Notes under the pieces: model-generated | Databases searched by the model: none | Told to the model about the DNA's origin: nothing | What the model saw: the letters and a program-made list of their open reading frames with translations, nothing else | Program-made: the position numbers and the translations under genes | DNA from: WLMZ01 sp038227995 | GTDB lineage: Bacteria; Actinomycetota; Acidimicrobiia; Acidimicrobiales; Ilumatobacteraceae | Length of the DNA: 64,000 nt | Direction: 5' to 3' | Assembly (NCBI GenBank): GCA_038227995.1 | Contig: JBBRPP010000001.1 | Span: 186,001-250,000 of the forward strand | Part shown: one piece after another, positions 1 to 7,779 of the stretch | Layout of the letters: each line of letters starts with the position of its first letter | Position numbering within the stretch: position 1 is the first letter of the stretch

Positions 1-3000
1 AAGGCCAGCATGAAAGGCGCCGCGTACGGTTGGGAGGACCTGGGCACCGATGTTGCGGTCGGCACAATCGATGCGGCGGTGAGCTACGCGACCTTCGGGT
101 TCGGCAAGGGTGTCACGGCGACGGTGGAGCGGCTGGTGCTCGAGGAGACAGCGACGCTTGCGCTCGAGCAGGGCGCCGAGAAGGTCACCGAGAGTGCGGT
201 GCGCACGTTCATTCGCGAGTCGATCGAGGAAGGGATCCAGAACGGCGTGCAGGCGATTCCTTCAGCATTCGCGAGCAACATCATGCACGGCGATGACCTG
301 TGGGACTCGGTCAAGGGTGCCGGTATGGCGGGCGTCCAAGGCGCCGGTGTCGGCATGGGCATCCACGCCGTGAAGACCGGTGGCGGGGCGATCGTGAAGG
401 GCATCAAGGGAAAGCTCGGCTCGGAGCCGAACGTCGAGTCGAAGGGTGGTGGAACGAGCAGCGAAGGCGGCAGCGAGGGAACCACCGACGGGTCGATCAG
501 CAACGGTGAGGCCGGCGCCAAACCCACTCTGCCCCACGAGGTCGCACCGGAGCAGGTGCTGCCGAACATCGCCAACCCGGACGTGACGCTGCCGATCGCC
601 GAAGGCGGCGAGCTGCCACCCGGCGCGCATGTCGACGAAGCCGCGATCAAGAAGGCACACGCAGACGCCCGTGCCGCGGGGTTGGAGCACGACGGCGGTG
701 GCGCCCATGAGACGGAAGGAACCGGTCCGCACGGCAATGCACCAGAGCCGCATGCCGCCGAGCCCAGCGAGGGCGCACCCGAAGGCACGCCCGACACCGC
801 CAGCGACGTCGAGCCGACCGGTGCCGTCGAGCCGACGACCAAGCCGGGGGGGACGCGGCCGAGCCCGGACGACGTCGGCAAGATCCTGAGCGAGGACGAT
901 CTCGTCAAGCGCTACGGCATGCCAATGAAGAACGTCAACAAGATCGCAGCGATCGCTACCAAGAACAAGGTGATCGTGGATCTTCGACCGACCACGCCGT
1001 ACGGCGAGCAGATGCTCGAACACGGCACCGGTCTGCCCAAGCCCGCCGCGATCAAGGCCAAGACGGTGAACGAGGCCGATCTGATGCTCGGCCTGTCCTC
1101 GAAGGAAAACCTCGGCAAGGTCGGCTTCTTCGAACCGGACATGATGCGCTTGCCGGACAACTTCCAGAGCCTCGAGAAGGACGTGCAGCAGACGCTGTTG
1201 AAGCGGATGATGCAGCGGCGGCAGGAGTTCGCCCACTACGGCGAGGACATGAGGTTGCTCCAGGAGACGAACAAGATCCGGATCGACCCGGACGGCACGG
1301 TGATCAACACCGGCCTGACCGAAGGGAAGGGCAACCTGCCGTTCGTCGGCGATCACGACATCATGAGCATCCGTCAGCTCGATGGTCGTCCCGTGTCACC
1401 AGAGGTCTACAAGACGGTCATGAAGGAGCTGGAGAACGCAGACGTCGGAGTGATGCACGGGGCCGCCGACAACTGGAAAGTCGACGATGCGCCGACCTAC
1501 GGGAAAGGGGAGGCCTTGCGGGAGATGCAGGTCAGCCACTCCGTGGGCGGCAAGGAGCCGCTCGTGAGGCTCGGCAAGGGCGCTCCGCAGGCGGTCTGGA
1601 GCGAGGCGTACGAGATCCCGGAGGGGACGATCTTCTACACGGAGGGAGCCGGAGCCACCAACAAGGCCGAGAACCTCGCGTACTTCGAGAAGTTGGTGGC
1701 TGCCGAGCCGAAATCGGAGTTCGCCCTGTTGCGCAACGAGAAGACGGGCGAGTACATGGTGATGCAGGGCAACGGTCGCATGGTCCCGACCAACGAAGCT
1801 CGGGCGATGGCAGGCGCAGACCCGACCCATCAGAAGTTGATCTCGGAGAGCATTCAACAGCTGACGGCCGAAGGTCCCTGGGTGCTGGACGCGCACAGCC
1901 ACCCGACGGTCAACGGATCGACGCCGGAGTTCCAGCGGGTGGCGAGCGGCGGCGACGCGGACTTCGGCGTCGCCGAACACGAGGTCAAGCGGACCGGCAA
2001 GGCGTTCTCGTCGGACATCCACGTGACGATCGAAGACGGTGTGAAAGACGTGACCCGGTTCGGCATCGAACCGTCGAACAAGAAGCCGTTGTTCATCGAG
2101 TTCACCAACAGCGATGGGGTGAAGGTGTACGAACGGTTCGAGACGATCGAGGACTACCACGACTGGTACGCCAAGGAGTACGGAACCAAGGGCTCGCTGG
2201 GCGAGATCCCCGACTCGTTCAGCATGTTCCGCCGGAAGGCGCCCGCGACGACGCCACCCGCCGAACTGGCCCCCGAGACGCTCAAGGACGACACGCTCTC
2301 CACCTTCGACGACGAACCGACGCTCGTCGACCAGAAGACTCCTGACTTCGACCGCGAGGAACCCACGATCCGTGACGGCAAGCCACCCGAGTTCGATGCC
2401 GAACCAACGGTCCCCGATGGCAACGCTCCGATCCGCGAACCGTCGGCCGGCTCGCCGGGCGTGAATGATGAGATCGACATCGACGACGGCACGCCCAGTG
2501 AGCCGTCGATGTGGGACGAGCAGGTTGCCGCCGCACCGGCCCGCGACGAATTCGAACTGAACGAGCCCGGCGGGTTCACCAGCCTCAATCCGGACAGAAC
2601 GCCGATCGCTGATCCGACCAACCTGCCCGAATACCAGCAGGGCATCACCGAGGCATCGCTCGCTTTCGAGCGCCTCCCTGGCGGGAGGGGTCGGAAGAAC
2701 ACCGCTGGGACCGCCCAGGGCGAGGCGAACGAGAGCGGCTATTCCAACAACTCTCCGGGGTACAACGACAAACCCGAGCTCAATGCGAAGACCGCCGCTG
2801 CGGGTGTCGAGGCGGGGCATGACGTCCGCGGTCACGTCTTCGATCGGAGCGAGGCGGGCCGGTACGAGAACTCTCACGCCGAGCGCCAGACCGCGGTCGC
2901 TCATCCGGGTGAACCATTGGCGTCATTGCTGCCGCTGTGCCCCGACTGCCAGCGCTATTTCGTCGCACTCGCCGCATTGCGGGAGACGCCGATCTTCGTG

Positions 3001-3099
3001 GCCGACCCAACTGGCGTCCACGTCTTCATGCCGGACCGCGGTCACTCTGTCGTGCCGCATCCGTCAGGAGCCGTGCTCGTCGGGCCTCCTCAGGACTAG
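1..3099 (+). CDS. Multi-domain eCIS effector/polymorphic toxin-like protein (cyclase-like, JAMM-like, deaminase), 5' partial
   Basis: The frame is open to the left edge, so the ATG at 10 may be internal; residues are counted from it. About 130 helical residues and a Gly/Glu/Pro-rich linker come first. Residues 298-500 resemble the anthrax edema factor/ExoY nucleotidyl cyclase fold: R326 in an LRP motif, K344 and K351, a D-x-D pair at D448/D450, and H483-G followed by N488. Next is a JAMM-like signature (H629-S-H631-P, then S646-G-G-D649). An acidic linker with three EPT..D..PPEFD-like units (about 760-830) leads to a C-terminal nucleic-acid/nucleotide deaminase signature: H956-A-E958 and C977-P-D-C980. 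The architecture fits a toxin delivered by the neighbouring contractile injection machinery. Catalytic activity and substrates are inferred, and the N-terminal targeting domain is out of view. Confidence 0.75.
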   Translation, partial: KASMKGAAYGWEDLGTDVAVGTIDAAVSYATFGFGKGVTATVERLVLEETATLALEQGAEKVTESAVRTFIRESIEEGIQNGVQAIPSAFASNIMHGDDLWDSVKGAGMAGVQGAGVGMGIHAVKTGGGAIVKGIKGKLGSEPNVESKGGGTSSEGGSEGTTDGSISNGEAGAKPTLPHEVAPEQVLPNIANPDVTLPIAEGGELPPGAHVDEAAIKKAHADARAAGLEHDGGGAHETEGTGPHGNAPEPHAAEPSEGAPEGTPDTASDVEPTGAVEPTTKPGGTRPSPDDVGKILSEDDLVKRYGMPMKNVNKIAAIATKNKVIVDLRPTTPYGEQMLEHGTGLPKPAAIKAKTVNEADLMLGLSSKENLGKVGFFEPDMMRLPDNFQSLEKDVQQTLLKRMMQRRQEFAHYGEDMRLLQETNKIRIDPDGTVINTGLTEGKGNLPFVGDHDIMSIRQLDGRPVSPEVYKTVMKELENADVGVMHGAADNWKVDDAPTYGKGEALREMQVSHSVGGKEPLVRLGKGAPQAVWSEAYEIPEGTIFYTEGAGATNKAENLAYFEKLVAAEPKSEFALLRNEKTGEYMVMQGNGRMVPTNEARAMAGADPTHQKLISESIQQLTAEGPWVLDAHSHPTVNGSTPEFQRVASGGDADFGVAEHEVKRTGKAFSSDIHVTIEDGVKDVTRFGIEPSNKKPLFIEFTNSDGVKVYERFETIEDYHDWYAKEYGTKGSLGEIPDSFSMFRRKAPATTPPAELAPETLKDDTLSTFDDEPTLVDQKTPDFDREEPTIRDGKPPEFDAEPTVPDGNAPIREPSAGSPGVNDEIDIDDGTPSEPSMWDEQVAAAPARDEFELNEPGGFTSLNPDRTPIADPTNLPEYQQGITEASLAFERLPGGRGRKNTAGTAQGEANESGYSNNSPGYNDKPELNAKTAAAGVEAGHDVRGHVFDRSEAGRYENSHAERQTAVAHPGEPLASLLPLCPDCQRYFVALAALRETPIFVADPTGVHVFMPDRGHSVVPHPSGAVLVGPPQD

Positions 3100-3110
3100 G
3101 GCCGACGGGT

Positions 3111-3926
3111 TCAGCCAGGGATCTCGATCTCCAGGTCGTTGGCGACCCACACCTTTCCATTGCGGATGTACTGTCGCTTTCGATTGCCGCCAACATCGAG
3201 GAACGGGCAATCATCGACAGTGGAGCGCAGCCGCAGATCGATGTCGCCCGGCTCGATCCACATCAGCTTCCCGTCGCGGATCCAGCGTTCGAGATCGATG
3301 TCCTTCTCGGTGTCATCTTCGGTTGCGCCGGCGCTGTGCGGAACGCCATCCGGCGTGACGAAAGCGTGGTAGTCGTGGCCCCAGTCGTCGACCCGCTCGA
3401 GGTGATGAGGCGTGGGCACGGCGAAGTACACGACCGGGAAGCCGACGTGCTCGCCGATCAGCACGGATGACATGACCGCCCGAACTGCTGGGTGCTCGAG
3501 CACCCGAGGCGTGACGAACGGAGCCGACGGACCGACCATCGACATCAGCGGCACGGTCGGTACCGACCCGTCGAGCTGCATTGCCCCTGACCAAGCGAAG
3601 AACGACGAGATCGGCTCCACGTATGGTCGGTAGTCGTACTCGTACGCCCACCACATGCCGTCCAGGCCGAAGATGTCGAGCGATGTCTCGTACACCTCGG
3701 CGGTGAACGGGCAGCGAGAGAGTGACACGATCGGGGTCGCCGACGCATAGGTGTCGGAGATCGCGAGCATGCGCTCGGTGAAGGCGGCCTCGGCCTGATC
3801 GTCGCCGGCCTCGGATGCTTGCGTGCGGTCTGCGCGTGCGGCGTGGAACGCAGAAATCAGCTCGGCCCGCTCAGTCACGCTGTAGACCGCGCCCCGATTG
3901 CTGCGATAGGTCGGCACGAAGGTCAC
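3111..3926 (-). CDS. Hypothetical protein convergent with the effector gene
   Basis: I do not recognise this 271-residue soluble protein. It is acidic, with many aromatic residues in the middle (a WWAYEYDY stretch), no signal peptide and no membrane segment. The GTG at 3926 is chosen because homology-like sequence starts there and a GAGGG stretch lies upstream; an in-frame upstream start at 4022 would add 32 Arg/Pro-rich residues that look non-coding. Its stop lies 11 bases from the end of the effector gene, on the opposite strand, and its start is divergent from the AAA+ gene. The position inside the eCIS locus makes a dedicated role (immunity, chaperone or cargo) possible, but nothing in the sequence shows it. 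Confidence 0.65.
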   Translation of the reverse strand: MTFVPTYRSNRGAVYSVTERAELISAFHAARADRTQASEAGDDQAEAAFTERMLAISDTYASATPIVSLSRCPFTAEVYETSLDIFGLDGMWWAYEYDYRPYVEPISSFFAWSGAMQLDGSVPTVPLMSMVGPSAPFVTPRVLEHPAVRAVMSSVLIGEHVGFPVVYFAVPTPHHLERVDDWGHDYHAFVTPDGVPHSAGATEDDTEKDIDLERWIRDGKLMWIEPGDIDLRLRSTVDDCPFLDVGGNRKRQYIRNGKVWVANDLEIEIPG

Positions 3927-4099
3927 ACTAGGCCCAGCCCTCTGGTCAGGGCCATGTGTCGGCGCGAACCGTCGCGGGCAGCGACGTCGGCCCGAAAGGG
4001 CAACCGACACGCGCTTGAGCACCTTCCGTCATCGGAACAGAATCACGACATGGCCCGCGTGACCTCCGTGATGCAGCGCGCCGCAGCGGCGGCCCGAAG

Positions 4100-6157
4100 A
4101 TGACCGCGCCAACAGCGCACGATCCTCGCCGTGAGCTGCTGGAACGTATGGGCATACTCGAAGCTCGCGTTGCAGCGGTGGTGGCCGACGATCCGGCGCA
4201 CCCCGCGGTCGAGAACCCGATGCGCGGTCTGTACTTTTCGCAGGCCCAAGCGGTGAGCCTGATCGCCAACGGCGCAGCGGCGACAGCGAACCCTGTCGGT
4301 GCTCCGCCGATCCGACCGCCGCGCGATGAGCCCGCGATCTCGTTGATCGCGTCTCGCTGCGGTCTGGACGACACGGACATCGACATCCTGGTTGCCGCGC
4401 TCGCGCCCGATCTCGACGCCCGTTTCGAGAAGCTCTACGGGTTCATCCACGATGACCTCACCAAACTCCGACCGACCATTGGATTGGTCATGCGGCTGTG
4501 CGCTTTGCAACCGACCGATCAGGCGGCCCGGGCTCGGTTCGGTCCGGGCGGACCTCTGCGCGCGAATGCTCTGATGCTCATCGACGACGAGGATCGACCG
4601 TTTCTCAGCCGCACTCTTCGCATCCCAGACCAGGTGCCCGCCGCACTGCTCGGCAGTGAGACGATCGAGCCGATCCTGCGGCGGGTCACGATCGACCGAG
4701 TACGGGTGTCCGCAGTCGAACAGGACGCCGTACAGAGGGCCATCGAGCGCGGACGCTTCGTCCATCTCACCGAGGGGGTCGGGGGCGCTGCCGCGCACAT
4801 CGCTGCCAGCGCGATACGCGGCTGCCGCCGTCAGCCGCTCATCGTCGACGTGGCGACGGCGCCGCTCGAGGATCTCGCGGCGATCGTTGCCGCAGTGGTC
4901 CGCCACCACGCCCTTACGGGTGACCTCGCGGTCGTTCGTCCGATCGAGACGATCGCCGAGCATGCACCGCGAGCCATGGCCCAACTCGCCACGACCAAGG
5001 CCGCCGTTGTGATCGGCTCCAAGACGTGGGATCCGGCATGGGCGCCGGTGATCCCCCAGACCATCGCGGTCGGTGAGCTGACCCATTCAGAGGTCGGCAG
5101 CATCTGGGAGCGTGGGCTGGTCAAGCGCCAGGTCGAGCCAGGTGCGATCGATGCGATGCGGCGAGCGTTCCGGCTCACTCCAGAGCAGATCTCTCGCGCC
5201 GCTCATGCCGCGGTGCTGAGCGCAGATGCTCGGCCGGCTGCGGATGACGATGCGCAGGCAGAGATGCGCCGGTCGGACGTGGACTTCGCGGCTCTCAGTG
5301 CAGCAGCGAGAGCTCAGTCGTCGTCCGGTCTCGACCGCCTGGCACGCCGGATCGAACCGAGTGCGGGCTGGAGCGATCTGATCCTGCCCGACGACGTGTC
5401 GTTGCGCCTCCACGAGTTGGCGCTGCGCGTGCGGTGGCGCGATCAGGTGATGAACGAGTGGAAGCTCGGGCGTGGGTGGCGGGGGCGTGGGATCGCTGCA
5501 CTGTTCGCCGGGCCGTCGGGCACCGGCAAGACGACCGCAGCCGAGGTGATCGCGGTCGAACTCGGCTATGACATCCACGTCATCGACCTGAGCAGCGTGG
5601 TCGACAAGTACATCGGTGAGACGGAGAAGAAGCTCGAAGTGATCTTCACCGAGGCCGAACGTACGAACACCGTGTTGCTGTTCGACGAGGCCGACGCAAT
5701 CTTCGGCAAGCGCAGCGAGGTGAAGGATGCGCGCGACCGCTACGCCAACGTCGAGGTGTCGTACCTGTTGCAGCGGATCGAGCGCTTCACCGGCCTGGCG
5801 GTGCTGACGACGAACCTCGGGGCCAACCTCGACGAGGCGTTCACCCGCCGCCTCGACAGTGTGGTCGACTTCCCCCGCCCCGACGTCGCTGCCAGGCGGC
5901 GGTTGTGGCAGCACGAGCTCACCCCAAGCGTCCCGACCGACGACATCGACTTCGACTACTGCGCCGAGTCGTTCGACGTCACGGGTGGCGACATCCGCAA
6001 CATCGTGGTGACGGCGGCCTACCTCGCGGCCGATGGTGGACGAGCCGTGTCGATGACCGATGTCGTCGCCGCCGTCCAGCGCGAGTATCGCAAACTGGGT
6101 CGCCTGTGCCTCACCAGTGAATTCGGCCGATACGCCGATCTCCTCGGCCCACGCTGA
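4100..6157 (+). CDS. AAA+ ATPase of extracellular contractile injection system
   Basis: A 685-residue protein with a long N-terminal region (about 1-420) typical of eCIS-associated ATPases and one C-terminal AAA+ module. The Walker A motif is G471-PSGTGKT478, and Walker B is VLLFDE with D529/E530. A sensor-1-like Asn follows in the LTTNL stretch, and an Arg-rich TRRLD segment lies where the arginine finger is expected. Members of this family (Afp15/Pvc15 type) accompany phage-tail-like injection systems and are thought to remodel or load particle components in the cytoplasm; that role is family knowledge. The DUF4255 gene converges on it three bases downstream. Its left flank is a 173-base divergent region shared with the hypothetical gene. 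Confidence 0.88.
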   Translation: MTAPTAHDPRRELLERMGILEARVAAVVADDPAHPAVENPMRGLYFSQAQAVSLIANGAAATANPVGAPPIRPPRDEPAISLIASRCGLDDTDIDILVAALAPDLDARFEKLYGFIHDDLTKLRPTIGLVMRLCALQPTDQAARARFGPGGPLRANALMLIDDEDRPFLSRTLRIPDQVPAALLGSETIEPILRRVTIDRVRVSAVEQDAVQRAIERGRFVHLTEGVGGAAAHIAASAIRGCRRQPLIVDVATAPLEDLAAIVAAVVRHHALTGDLAVVRPIETIAEHAPRAMAQLATTKAAVVIGSKTWDPAWAPVIPQTIAVGELTHSEVGSIWERGLVKRQVEPGAIDAMRRAFRLTPEQISRAAHAAVLSADARPAADDDAQAEMRRSDVDFAALSAAARAQSSSGLDRLARRIEPSAGWSDLILPDDVSLRLHELALRVRWRDQVMNEWKLGRGWRGRGIAALFAGPSGTGKTTAAEVIAVELGYDIHVIDLSSVVDKYIGETEKKLEVIFTEAERTNTVLLFDEADAIFGKRSEVKDARDRYANVEVSYLLQRIERFTGLAVLTTNLGANLDEAFTRRLDSVVDFPRPDVAARRRLWQHELTPSVPTDDIDFDYCAESFDVTGGDIRNIVVTAAYLAADGGRAVSMTDVVAAVQREYRKLGRLCLTSEFGRYADLLGPR

Positions 6158-6160
6158 CCT

Positions 6161-6934
6161 TCAGCCGGGTCGGCCGGGAACTTGCCTGACGCGCATGACA
6201 CGGCCCGGATCGTTCTGTCGGCCGGCTCGCACCGTCTCGTCTGCGGCCCACGGTCCGTTGCTCGGTGCTGACACCGCCGCCGGCGGATCGCCCGCCACCT
6301 TGGGCGAACGGACGCTCCGCCCAGCCTGCTCGGTCGGCGCGGGCTTGCCGTCGGACTGGAGGTCGGGGCGGGCAACGACGAAACGCGGCTGTTCTGTCAC
6401 CGGCGGGCCGACGGGCAACGTCTTTCCCGTGTCCATCGGGGCGATGACCGACAAGTCGAGCGACGGCTTCAGTTCGCCGCCCATCGCGGACCAGACCTCG
6501 GAGATCTGCTTCTCCTGGCCGACCGGCATCGCGACGGCAGACACCACGACCCGGCCAACATCGCGGAGGGATCCGACCAACATCTCCGGTGGGAGGTAGT
6601 CGTGGCGCAGGAAGCAGCTGAGCAAGCTCGACAGCAGACGGTGTTCGTCCTCCGGTCGCTGGGTCCATGCGGTCATCAGGTAGGTCAACCGGAAGAACCG
6701 CGGCGGCTGTCGACGCGCCACGACCTTGCCGGTCTCGTCGCGCACCTCCTCGAAGAAGACTTCGCGACGTGACGTGTCTTCGCGGATGTCGTAGAGGTAG
6801 ACGTTCACGGTCGGCTTCGTGCGCTTCGCAGCCCATTCGCGCGTCGGCGCCTCGAAGCTGATCTCGATCGGACCACCCTCGACCACGTCGCGGGTGATCA
6901 ACGCGAGCAGGGTCTCATCGACCTCGTGGATCAC
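6161..6934 (-). CDS. DUF4255 / Pvc16-family eCIS protein
   Basis: The first 150 residues match the Pvc16 N-terminal (DUF4255) family: a start of the form IHEVDETLLALI, a beta-rich segment with VNVYLYDI, then FFRLTYLMTAWT and a leucine-rich LLSSLLSCFL helix. Proteins of this family are thought to cap or terminate the tail tube/sheath in contractile injection particles, acting in the cytoplasm during assembly. The last 80 residues are a Pro/Arg-rich disordered tail, unusual compared with the compact family core. Translation starts at GTG 6934, six bases after the stop of the LuxR-type regulator gene, so the two are probably one transcript read leftward. Confidence 0.85.
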   Translation of the reverse strand: MIHEVDETLLALITRDVVEGGPIEISFEAPTREWAAKRTKPTVNVYLYDIREDTSRREVFFEEVRDETGKVVARRQPPRFFRLTYLMTAWTQRPEDEHRLLSSLLSCFLRHDYLPPEMLVGSLRDVGRVVVSAVAMPVGQEKQISEVWSAMGGELKPSLDLSVIAPMDTGKTLPVGPPVTEQPRFVVARPDLQSDGKPAPTEQAGRSVRSPKVAGDPPAAVSAPSNGPWAADETVRAGRQNDPGRVMRVRQVPGRPG

Positions 6935-6940
6935 GTCGGC

Positions 6941-7567
6941 TCAGATCAATCCGGACTTCACCGCGTATGCCACGGCGTGACTCCGATTGCGCAGGTTGAG
7001 CCGGGCGGTGACGTCGTGGATGATGTTCTTGATCGTGCGTTCCGAGTACGAGAGTGTTGTCGCGATTGCGGCCGTGTCATGACCGTCGGCCAGCATGCGC
7101 AAGACATCGACCTCGCGATGCGACAGACCGACAGGTCCGATGCCGCGGGGAGCCAAGACCTCGCGTTGCAACCGACCGAACTGAGTCATCAGCCGGCCGA
7201 GCAGGTCAGGGGCGAGTGTGCCGTCCCCCTCTGCAGCGGCCTTCACGGCCGCGCACACACGTTCGGACGTCGCTTCCTTGCGGCGCAGCACGCCGCACGC
7301 GCCGACCTCGACAGCGGTCATCAAGCTGGCGTCATCGAGCACACCGGCCACGAGGATCACTCGCGGGCAACCGTTGCGTTGGATCGCACGGATCGTTCGA
7401 CAGGCCGCATCATCGAGCACGTCGACGATCACGACCGCAACCCGTGCGTCATCGATCTGACAGTCGTCGACGACGTTGACATCGGGTTGGCCGCGGAGTT
7501 GCGTCCGCATGCCCGCTTGGGAAATGGCATCGTCGCTATAGACGAAGACAGGAATCCTTGATGACAT
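6941..7567 (-). CDS. LuxR-family response regulator with atypical receiver domain
   Basis: A 208-residue protein with an N-terminal receiver-like domain and a C-terminal LuxR helix-turn-helix (LSHREVDVLRML, then ATTLSYSERTIKNII). The start is ATG 7567, which has GAGAGG about eight bases upstream; the open frame extends far leftward of it but into Arg-rich non-coding sequence. The receiver keeps an acidic pair (SDD), a possible phospho-acceptor Asp in VIVDV and a Lys in RRKEA. It is shortened around beta-2/3, and the usual switch Thr/Ser position reads Val-Ala-Gly, so classical phosphorylation may be lost. No histidine kinase is adjacent. It is co-transcribed with the DUF4255 gene and is the obvious candidate regulator of the eCIS locus. 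Confidence 0.8.
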   Translation of the reverse strand: MSSRIPVFVYSDDAISQAGMRTQLRGQPDVNVVDDCQIDDARVAVVIVDVLDDAACRTIRAIQRNGCPRVILVAGVLDDASLMTAVEVGACGVLRRKEATSERVCAAVKAAAEGDGTLAPDLLGRLMTQFGRLQREVLAPRGIGPVGLSHREVDVLRMLADGHDTAAIATTLSYSERTIKNIIHDVTARLNLRNRSHAVAYAVKSGLI

Positions 7568-7779
7568 GGTTGACCTCTCGTCGACGAACGGCAACTCGAC
7601 CCCGGTAGATCTTGCGTTGTCACGGTCGGCGCATGGTCCACGCGTTCTCCACAACGAATCAACGACGAGATCTCGGCTCGGAAGGGCAGTGCTCGACTGC
7701 CCGATCGGGCAGCAGGTCTGGCACGCGGCGACGGCTGGTCCTGTGATCCGGCGCCGACGATCGCGTGTACCGTTCGAGT

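Noticed and set aside
1396..2904. Large antisense frame of 502 residues within the effector gene
   Set aside because: Composition is Arg/Val-rich as expected for the complement of a GC-rich coding strand; no domains.
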